A DNA stretch of 64,000 nt, from positions 62,001-126,000 of the forward strand of contig NZ_JABBNI010000047.1 in assembly GCF_012926525.1 (NCBI RefSeq). The letters are read 5' to 3'. Each line of letters begins with the position of its first letter. Position 1 is the stretch's first letter. Below are positions 35,805 to 42,151 of this stretch, one piece after another. The position numbers were made by a program, and so were the translations under genes. The notes beneath the pieces were generated by a model. That model was given only the letters and a program-made list of their open reading frames with translations, did no database searches and was not told the DNA's origin. Source of the stretch: Clostridium muellerianum (GTDB taxonomy: Bacteria; Bacillota; Clostridia; Clostridiales; Clostridiaceae).

Positions 35805-35846
35805 AAAAATAGTATGTAGTATTAATAGATATATAGGAGGAACAAA

Positions 35847-36752
35847 ATGGTATTTAAAAATTTTGAAGAATTAATTAAAAAAGTTCAAAATTCAGAATCA
35901 AAGAAAATAGCAGCAGTAGTAGCAGCACAAGATGAACATACCTTACAAGCTGTATTTAAAGCTAGAAGGGATAATATAGCAGAACCTATATTAATAGGAA
36001 ATAAATCAAAAATAAAAGAAATATTAAGTAATTTAAAAGAAGATTTAAATGATAGTTCTATTATTGATGTAGAAGATGATGCTTCAGCAGCAGCAAAGGC
36101 AGTAGAGCTTGTTAATGGCAATAAAGCAGATTTTATAATGAAAGGAAAAATTCAAACTGCAGATCTTTTAAGGGCAGTAGTAAATAAGGAAAAGGGACTT
36201 AGAACAGGAAAGGTTATGTCTCATTTTGTTTTTAATGAAATACCTAGTTACCACAAGTTAATAGTAACTACAGATGGTGGAATGATGATGTACCCAAATG
36301 TAGATGAGAAAAAGCAAATTATTGAAAATGCCGTTAGTACACTTATAGATATGGGATATGAAAAACCAAAAGTTGCAGTTTTAGCTGCTGTTGAAAAGGT
36401 TAATCCCAAAATGCCTGAATCTGTTGATGCAGGTCTATTAAAAGAAATGAATAAAAAGGGAGAAATTAAAAACTGTATTGTAGAAGGTCCTATATCCTAT
36501 GACTTAACTATGAGCAAAGAATCAGCAGAAATAAAAGGTTATGAAAGCCCTGTAGTAGGAGATGCAGACATTTTAATCGTTCCTAATATTACTGCAGGAA
36601 ACATACTAGGAAAATCTTTAGTTTATTCTGCAGGGGCTAAAATGGCAGGTTTTATAGTTGGTGCTAAGGCTCCTATTGTTTTAACTTCAAGAGGATCTTC
36701 AGCTGAAGAAAAATATCTATCATTAGTACTATCTGCATCAGCAGCCAAGTAG
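35847..36752 (+). CDS. Phosphate acyltransferase (phosphotransbutyrylase family)
   Basis: A 301-residue enzyme of the phosphate acetyl/butyryltransferase family, the length of clostridial Ptb. It swaps CoA of an acyl-CoA for phosphate. Family patterns include KIAAVVAAQDEHTLQAVF at the start, ADFIMKGKIQTADLLRAV, TDGGMMMYP and VVGDADILIVPNITAGNIL. Its neighbours (2-oxoacid:ferredoxin oxidoreductase, butyrate-kinase-like kinase, HPAD) suggest the natural substrate may be an arylacetyl-CoA or branched-chain acyl-CoA rather than butyryl-CoA. RBS TAGGAGG precedes the ATG. First gene behind the sigma-54 promoter. The name ptb is a family label only. Confidence 0.88.
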   Translation: MVFKNFEELIKKVQNSESKKIAAVVAAQDEHTLQAVFKARRDNIAEPILIGNKSKIKEILSNLKEDLNDSSIIDVEDDASAAAKAVELVNGNKADFIMKGKIQTADLLRAVVNKEKGLRTGKVMSHFVFNEIPSYHKLIVTTDGGMMMYPNVDEKKQIIENAVSTLIDMGYEKPKVAVLAAVEKVNPKMPESVDAGLLKEMNKKGEIKNCIVEGPISYDLTMSKESAEIKGYESPVVGDADILIVPNITAGNILGKSLVYSAGAKMAGFIVGAKAPIVLTSRGSSAEEKYLSLVLSASAAK

Positions 36753-36812
36753 TAAATTCAGGATAATCAAGTGCAAAGAGAAATAAGGAAAAATGATTAA
36801 GGGAGGCCGCTT

Positions 36813-37505
36813 ATGAATATTGATTGTAAAAAGTTCACAATGAATAAATCGAATTTTATTTTTGTTGGTGAAGCTGGAAGTGGCAAAAGTGAAATTGCGA
36901 TAAATTTTGCAAAATACCTTGTTAATCTTAATGAAAAACCAGTACATTTTTTTGATATGGATATGACAAAACCATTGTTTAGATCCAGAGATGTGAAAAC
37001 AGAGGTTGAAGCTATGGGTATTACATTTCACCATGAAGAACAGTTTTTTGATGCACCAACAGTTGTAGGCGGCGTTAATCTTTTACTGAAAGATGAGAAT
37101 TGTTATGTAGTTATGGATGTTGGCGGAAATGATATAGGTGCACGTGCTATAGGAGGATTTGCTCCTAAGGTAAATCAAGATAATACAAATGTGTATTATG
37201 TGCTGAATGCATATAGGACTTGGTCAGGTAATTTAAGTAATATTGATGAAACACTTTCATCAATATTAAAAATATCTCATATTAAGCTAGAAAAAGTACA
37301 TATGATAAGTAATCCTAATAACGGAATTTCTACAACAGTAGAAGAAATATTAGAAGGAAACTTAAAAACACTTGAAATGATAGGATCTTTAATTAATATA
37401 GATTTTACTTGTGTCAATGAGAATTTATATGAGGAAGTAAAAGCCAGAATAAATATTCCTTTGATGCCTATTCATTTATATCTAACATATCCGTGGAACC
37501 AATGA
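36813..37505 (+). CDS. P-loop (MinD/CobQ-like) ATP-binding protein of unknown role
   Basis: A 230-residue NTPase. Walker A is FVGEAGSGKSE (residues 17-27); HFFDMDMTKPLFRSRD looks like the deviant second motif of MinD/ArsA/CobQ proteins; VVMDVGGNDIGARAI holds the Walker B/DxGG segment. Such proteins act in metal-cofactor insertion, complex maturation or kinase-like roles. Its place between the acyltransferase and the four-subunit oxidoreductase suggests maturation or regulation of that complex, but nothing in the sequence proves it. RBS GGGAGG precedes the ATG. Confidence 0.7.
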   Translation: MNIDCKKFTMNKSNFIFVGEAGSGKSEIAINFAKYLVNLNEKPVHFFDMDMTKPLFRSRDVKTEVEAMGITFHHEEQFFDAPTVVGGVNLLLKDENCYVVMDVGGNDIGARAIGGFAPKVNQDNTNVYYVLNAYRTWSGNLSNIDETLSSILKISHIKLEKVHMISNPNNGISTTVEEILEGNLKTLEMIGSLINIDFTCVNENLYEEVKARINIPLMPIHLYLTYPWNQ

Positions 37506-37607
37506 TTTGTAATAACTCTTTGATTAAAAAAATCATTAATTAGTTATAAACATTGATAGAAATGTTTAAATAAATCATATTTATTTTGAGAGGAGAATTT
37601 GATCAAA

Positions 37608-37811
37608 ATGGCAAAAGTAGAGATTAGATCAGAAAGCTGTAAAAGCTGTCAATATTGTATTAAGTTTTGTCCTAAAGGTGTACTTGCCGTAGGAGATAAA
37701 GTTAATGCAAAGGGCTATGAGTATGTAGTGCCAGTTAATATGGATGCTTGTATAGGATGCTGTATGTGCGCAAGAATGTGTCCGGATGCTGCAATTGAAG
37801 TGTATAAATAA
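37608..37811 (+). CDS. 2-oxoacid:ferredoxin oxidoreductase, delta (ferredoxin) subunit
   Basis: A 67-residue ferredoxin with two [4Fe-4S] motifs: CKSCQYCIKFCPKG and CIGCCMCARMCPD. It is the electron-transfer subunit of a KOR/VOR-type oxidoreductase, passing electrons from thiamine diphosphate chemistry on the beta subunit to a soluble ferredoxin. I take the ATG at 37608; a TTG three codons earlier also follows the AGAGGAG site. Its stop codon is followed at once by three tandem 85-bp repeats before the alpha subunit gene. Confidence 0.93.
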   Translation: MAKVEIRSESCKSCQYCIKFCPKGVLAVGDKVNAKGYEYVVPVNMDACIGCCMCARMCPDAAIEVYK

Positions 37812-38065
37812 GGAGGTTAAAGTCCTAAATGGACTTTAACGAGTAGTTCACGAGCGGAAGTGAGTAGGGTTAACTACTCAGTGTTTCCGACTAAAAGGAG
37901 GTTAAAGGTCTAAATGACCTTTAACGAGTAGTTTATGAGCGGGAGCGAGTAGGATTAACTACTCAGTGTTTCCGACTAAAAGGAGGTTAAAGGTCTAAAT
38001 GACCTTTAACGAGTAGTTTATGAGCGGGAGCGAGTAGGATTAACTACTCAGTGTTTCCGACTAAA
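37811..38065 (+). repeat. Three tandem 85-bp structured repeats
   Basis: Units at 37811-37895, 37896-37980 and 37981-38065, with a fourth copy at 39920-40004. Each starts with AGGAGG and is followed exactly 85 bases later by the next AGGAGG; the last one is the ribosome binding site of the next gene. Each unit holds a hairpin (TTAAAGGTC / GACCTTTAA) and a second one (GAGTAG / CTACTC). After each AGGAGG comes a five-codon frame, ATG ACC TTT AAC GAG then stop (ATG GAC in unit 1). Copies 2 and 3 are identical; copy 1 has compensating stem changes. Confidence 0.9.
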
Positions 38066-38081
38066 AGGAGGAAGAGAAAAA

Positions 38082-39161
38082 ATGTCTAGAGTATTTATGA
38101 AAGGCTGTGAAGCTATTGCAGAAGCAGCTGTTAGAGCCGGCTGTAGATTTTTTGCCGGATATCCTATCACACCACAGAATGAAATTCCTGAATATTTCGC
38201 AAGAAGATTGCCTGAAGTTGGAGGAAATTTTGTACAAGGAGAAAGCGAAGTTGCTTCTGTAAACATGGTTTATGGTGCTGCGTCAACAGGAACAAGATCA
38301 ATGACATCATCATCAAGCTGTGGTATTTCACTAAAGAGTGAAGGTATTTCATACTGTGCATCAGCACGTATACCAATGGTATATGCTAACATATCACGTG
38401 GAGGTCCTGGTGTAGGTTCTATCCAACCAGCTCAGCAAGATTATCTTCAAGCAACAAAAGCTTCAGGTAATGGTGGATTCGAAATGTTAGTATTTGCCCC
38501 ATCTACAGTACAGGAAGCTGTTGATATGACATATAAAGCATTTGATTATGCACAAAGAGATAGAAACCCTGTTTTAATTCTTTGCGATGGTGTTATTGGA
38601 ACAATGATGGAACCAGTTGTGTTACCTGAAATGAAAACGGATGAAGAAGTTGCTGAATTAAAAGCAGCTAACAAAGATTGGGCTTGTATTGGTCATAAAT
38701 TAGACTACAAAAATAGAGCATGGATTCAACCAGGACAATGGTTAACAAGCAAAATGCAGAGTGTGAATGAAGAAGCTGCTGCTTTATATGCGAGCTGGGA
38801 AAAAGATGCACAAGTAGAAGAGTATATGGTGGAAGATGCGGAAATAGTTATTGCAGCTTATGGTATTTCAGCCCGTGTATCAAAATCAGCTGTTGATACT
38901 CTTCGTAGGGAAGGTATCAAAGTTGGATTAATCAGACCAATTACAGTACATCCTTTCCCATATAAAGCGTTTGATAATATCAATTATGATTTATGTAAAG
39001 CTGTTGTTGATGTTGAAATGTCTATTCCAGCACAGTTTTTACATGATGTGGAAAAAGGCGTAAAGGAACGTTGTTTAATTGATACATGTTTATGCTCAGG
39101 TGGTAACATTATGAGCCGAGAAGCTATTATTAAAGCTATTAAAAAAATTAATGAAAATTAG
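38082..39161 (+). CDS. 2-oxoacid:ferredoxin oxidoreductase, alpha subunit
   Basis: A 359-residue subunit with the KOR/VOR alpha fold (domains I and II). The N-terminal block AAVRAGCRFFAGYPITPQNEIPEY and GAASTGTRSMTSSSSCG are typical, as is the C-terminal transketolase-like domain (AEIVIAAYGISARVSKSAVD, then VGLIRPITVHPFPYKAF). With the beta, gamma and delta subunits it oxidatively decarboxylates a 2-oxoacid to acyl-CoA and CO2. Substrate preference (branched-chain or aryl) cannot be read off the sequence; the HPAD genes downstream favour arylpyruvates. Its ribosome binding site is the AGGAGG that ends the third 85-bp repeat. Confidence 0.92.
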   Translation: MSRVFMKGCEAIAEAAVRAGCRFFAGYPITPQNEIPEYFARRLPEVGGNFVQGESEVASVNMVYGAASTGTRSMTSSSSCGISLKSEGISYCASARIPMVYANISRGGPGVGSIQPAQQDYLQATKASGNGGFEMLVFAPSTVQEAVDMTYKAFDYAQRDRNPVLILCDGVIGTMMEPVVLPEMKTDEEVAELKAANKDWACIGHKLDYKNRAWIQPGQWLTSKMQSVNEEAAALYASWEKDAQVEEYMVEDAEIVIAAYGISARVSKSAVDTLRREGIKVGLIRPITVHPFPYKAFDNINYDLCKAVVDVEMSIPAQFLHDVEKGVKERCLIDTCLCSGGNIMSREAIIKAIKKINEN

Positions 39162-39174
39162 GAGGGGATAGAAA

Positions 39175-39912
39175 ATGGAAAAGATTTATGCAAGAACAAA
39201 AACAATTCAAGAAGATAAAGTTTCCGGTTTCTGCCCGGGATGTATGCATAGTACAGTTATTAAATTAATAGGTGAAGTTCTAGAAGAAATGAATCTTGTT
39301 GAAAAAACTGCTTGTGTACTTGGTATCGGATGTTGTGGACTTCATATGGACTATATTGCATATGATAATACCACTGCGCCTCATGGACGTGCATGTGCTG
39401 TTGCAACAGGTATTAAAAGAGCAAATCCAGATACATTGGTTTATACATATCAAGGAGACGGTGATTTTGCTTCTATCGGACTTGCTGAATCAGTTTCAGC
39501 AGCAAATCGAGGTGAAAACATTACTGTTATTTTTATAAATAATGGTATTTATGGTATGACAGGAGGTCAGATGGCTCCTACTACATTAATGGGTATGAAA
39601 GCAAGTACAGCGCCTAAAGGACGTATAGCTGAGGAACACGGATATCCAATGCATATGTGTGAGATATTAAATCAGCTTACAGCTCCAGCATATTTAGAGC
39701 GTACAAGCTGCAATACTCCACAAAATGTAATTAAAACTAAAAATGCAATAAGAAAAGCATTCGAGAATCAGTTAAATGGTAAAGGATTTTCAATGGTTGA
39801 AATAGTAACAAACTGCCCAACAAACTGGGGACTTGAACCACTGGATTCACTTAAATTCATTGAAGAAAAAATGCTTCCAGAATACCCATTGGGTGTAATA
39901 AGAGATAAATAA
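39175..39912 (+). CDS. 2-oxoacid:ferredoxin oxidoreductase, beta (thiamine diphosphate) subunit
   Basis: A 245-residue subunit. The N-terminal FCPGCMHSTVIKLIGEVLEE and GIGCCGLHMDY match the family start, and YQGDGDFASIGLAESVSAANRGENI plus VIFINNGIYGMTGGQ hold the GDG...NN thiamine-diphosphate binding motif. It carries out the decarboxylation itself. Only 13 bases separate it from the alpha gene (RBS GGAGGGG), so the two are tightly coupled. A single copy of the 85-bp repeat lies between it and the gamma gene. Confidence 0.94.
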   Translation: MEKIYARTKTIQEDKVSGFCPGCMHSTVIKLIGEVLEEMNLVEKTACVLGIGCCGLHMDYIAYDNTTAPHGRACAVATGIKRANPDTLVYTYQGDGDFASIGLAESVSAANRGENITVIFINNGIYGMTGGQMAPTTLMGMKASTAPKGRIAEEHGYPMHMCEILNQLTAPAYLERTSCNTPQNVIKTKNAIRKAFENQLNGKGFSMVEIVTNCPTNWGLEPLDSLKFIEEKMLPEYPLGVIRDK

Positions 39913-39919
39913 TAATAAA

Positions 39920-40004
39920 AGGAGGTTAAAGGTTTAAATGACCTTTAACGAGTAATTTGTGAGCGGAAGCGAACTGGGTAAATTACCCAGTGTTTCCGAC
40001 TAAA
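39920..40004 (+). repeat. 85-bp structured repeat, fourth copy
   Basis: Same unit and exactly the same length as those at 37811-38065. It begins with AGGAGG, contains the TTAAAGGT / ACCTTTAA hairpin, the ATG ACC TTT AAC GAG TAA mini-frame and the conserved TGTTTCCGACTAAA end. Its second hairpin has changed sequence on both arms (CTGGGT / ACCCAG in place of GAGTAG / CTACTC). The following AGGAGG (40005) is the ribosome binding site of the gamma gene. Confidence 0.88.
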
Positions 40005-40019
40005 AGGAGGAAAAAAGAT

Positions 40020-40565
40020 ATGGAAACAAACTTGTGTGTTGCTGGATTCGGCGGACAGGGTGTTATGACACTTGGAAAATTTTTAGCATCAGCAACCTGT
40101 GATTCTACAGATAAAAACGTTACTTTCTTCCCATCATATGGAGCTGAGCAGCGTGGTGGTACAGCAAACTGTTTCGTTGTTATTTCAGACGAAATGATAG
40201 GAGCACCTTTAGGTGATATTATGGATGATTTGATTGTTATGAATGGACCATCATTAGATAAATTTATTGATACATTAAAAGAAGGAGGTAGACTTTTTGT
40301 TAACAGCTCAATCGTTAAAAAAGAGATTACAAGAAAAGATATTAAAGTTATTTCCGCTCCTGTAACAGAACTTGCTCTTGAACTTGGAAATGCAAAAGTT
40401 CTTAATGTTATTATGCTTGGTGTATATGTAGGGTTTACTGAAGTTATTTCTCCTGAAATTGTTTGGGAAACAATCGAACACAAACTTGGTAAAAAACCAA
40501 AGTTACTTCCATTAAACAAACAAGCTTTTGAAAAAGGACTTGAAATTGGAAGGTCTCAGAAATAA
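40020..40565 (+). CDS. 2-oxoacid:ferredoxin oxidoreductase, gamma subunit
   Basis: A 181-residue subunit that binds CoA. It starts METNLCVAGFGGQGVMTLGK, the family signature, followed by YGAEQRGGTANCFVVIS and the C-terminal PEIVWETIEHKLGKKPKL. The ATG at 40020 is chosen because AGGAGG lies 9 bases before it; an in-frame GTG at 39990 lies inside the 85-bp repeat. Together with the delta, alpha and beta genes it completes the four-subunit VOR/KOR-type enzyme. It ends 400 bases before the acyl kinase, behind a MITE-like element. Confidence 0.93.
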   Translation: METNLCVAGFGGQGVMTLGKFLASATCDSTDKNVTFFPSYGAEQRGGTANCFVVISDEMIGAPLGDIMDDLIVMNGPSLDKFIDTLKEGGRLFVNSSIVKKEITRKDIKVISAPVTELALELGNAKVLNVIMLGVYVGFTEVISPEIVWETIEHKLGKKPKLLPLNKQAFEKGLEIGRSQK

Positions 40566-40644
40566 AAAGACAGAGGTTTGTAATAATATAAAATTTAATA
40601 ACTCAAATTTCGCGCATACAATTTTAACTTAATGTAAGCAAATT

Positions 40645-40912
40645 GTGAAGCATTTTTTAAAGAGGACAGAGGACAATTGACAGAGGACAGTGAAGGAGGA
40701 TTTTTCTCCGCTACACTACGAAAAATCTTTAATTAAATTTTGGATAGATTGTTTCGCTAAAGCGAAACATTGCTGACTAATATAAATCTAAAGATTATTT
40801 TGCTTTAGCAAAACAATCTTCAAAAATAAATAAGTTTTCTGACGTAAGGAGGAAAACTCACCTTCATTGTCCTCTGTCCTTTGTCAATTGTCCTCTAAAA
40901 AATGCTTCGCAT
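40645..40912. repeat. MITE-like GAGGACA element upstream of the acyl kinase gene
   Basis: The best-preserved copy. Outer arms GTGAAGCATTTTTTA / TAAAAAATGCTTCGCA; inner 36-base terminal inverted repeats AGAGGACAGAGGACAATTGA... (40661-40696) against the mirror set ending in TCAATTGTCCTCT (40861-40896). Interior hairpin TTTCGCTAAAGCGAAA (near 40750-40767) and TTTTGCTTTAGCAAAA (near 40799-40814). The 3' end continues into GCGAAAGTTGAGT, found also at 6440-6453. No coding capacity. Confidence 0.8.
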
Positions 40913-40965
40913 TTTTTTAAATTGCGAAAGTTGAGTGATTAACTTAAAAACAGGAGGAATAGTAA

Positions 40966-42033
40966 ATGAGTTATAAGATATTAGCAATTAACCCAGGATC
41001 TACTTCTACAAAAATAGCTTTATACGAAGATGAAAAAGAAATATTTTGCAAAACGTTAGATCATCCAGTTGAACAAATTGAAAAATATGAGAATGTGGCA
41101 GATCAATTTGATATGAGAAAAGAAGTTGTTCTTTCATTTTTAAAGCAAAATGGATATGAAGTTAAAGAATTAGCTGCAGTTGTTGGAAGAGGTGGAATGG
41201 TTCCAAAAGTAAAATCTGGAGCTTATAAAGTTAATGAAACAATGGTAGATAGATTAAAAAACAATCCAGTAGTAGAGCATGCTTCAAATTTAGGAGCATT
41301 AATTGCTTATGAAATAGCAAATTCTATTGGAGTATCAGCATATATATATGATTCTGTTAGAGTGGATGAATTAGAGGATATTGCTCGTATATCAGGTATG
41401 CCAGATATACCAAGAACAAGTACTAGTCATGCATTAAATACAAGAGCAATGGCAATGAAGGTTGCAAAAAAATATGGTAAAAAGTATTCAGATATGAATT
41501 TTATTGCAGCTCACTTAGGTGGAGGAATATCAGTAAATGTACATAGAAAAGGACAAATGATAGATATAATGGCAGATGATGAAGGACCATTTTCACCTGA
41601 AAGAGCTGGAAAAGTTCCTTGCAATGCACTTATAGATCTTTGCTATTCAGGAAAATTTGATAAAAAAACTATGAAGAAAAAATTAAGAGGAAATGGTGGA
41701 TTAAAAGGTTATCTTAATACTGTTGATGCTAGAGAAGTTGAAAAGATGATTGAAAATGGAGATGAAAAAGCAAAGCTTGTTTATGAAGCTATGGCTTATC
41801 AGGTTGCCAAGGGAATAGGGGAACTTGCAACAGTAGTAGAAGGTAAGGTAGATGCTATTGTTATTACAGGAGGTATAGCATATTCTGATATGATAACTAA
41901 CTGGATTAAAAAGCGTGTAGAGTTTATTGCACCTGTTGAAATTATGGCTGGTGAAAATGAAATGGAATCTTTGGTTTTAGGAACACTTAGAGTATTAAAG
42001 GGTGAAGAAGAAGCGAGAGAATACATTGAATAA
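40966..42033 (+). CDS. Butyrate kinase-family acyl kinase
   Basis: A 355-residue enzyme of the acetate/butyrate kinase family, the clostridial Buk length. It makes ATP from an acyl phosphate. Signatures: YKILAINPGSTSTKIALYEDE at the N-terminus (NPGSTSTK is the phosphate loop), RTSTSHALNTRAMA, FIAAHLGGGISVNVHRKGQM and VDAIVITGGIAYSD. With the acyltransferase at 35847 it would run acyl-CoA to acid plus ATP. In this setting the acid would be an arylacetate (4-hydroxyphenylacetate) or a branched-chain acid. RBS GGAGGAA precedes the ATG. Confidence 0.9.
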   Translation: MSYKILAINPGSTSTKIALYEDEKEIFCKTLDHPVEQIEKYENVADQFDMRKEVVLSFLKQNGYEVKELAAVVGRGGMVPKVKSGAYKVNETMVDRLKNNPVVEHASNLGALIAYEIANSIGVSAYIYDSVRVDELEDIARISGMPDIPRTSTSHALNTRAMAMKVAKKYGKKYSDMNFIAAHLGGGISVNVHRKGQMIDIMADDEGPFSPERAGKVPCNALIDLCYSGKFDKKTMKKKLRGNGGLKGYLNTVDAREVEKMIENGDEKAKLVYEAMAYQVAKGIGELATVVEGKVDAIVITGGIAYSDMITNWIKKRVEFIAPVEIMAGENEMESLVLGTLRVLKGEEEAREYIE

Positions 42034-42070
42034 TATGAAGTATGTTATTAGAAAAATTAAAAATAAGAGA

Positions 42071-42107
42071 ATAATTCTTATAAATTAATACTATTTATAA
42101 GAATAAT
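42071..42107 (+). terminator. Hairpin between acyl kinase and hpdB
   Basis: ATTCTTATAAAT / ATTTATAAGAAT with a short loop. It has no T-run and so may be a processing site or weak terminator ahead of hpdB. Confidence 0.4.
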
Positions 42108-42151
42108 AAATGTTGTATTGAAATAAGTGATGAAAAAGGAGGCATTTAAAA

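Noticed and set aside
37811-38065. A CRISPR array in the tandem repeats
   Set aside because: Units are head-to-tail without unique spacers, are 85 bases long, and hold structured, gene-linked sequence rather than short repeats with variable spacers.
39990-40019. Upstream GTG start for the gamma subunit
   Set aside because: It lies inside the 85-bp repeat and adds MFPTKRRKKD, which is encoded by repeat sequence; the ATG at 40020 follows AGGAGG and gives the family's normal start.
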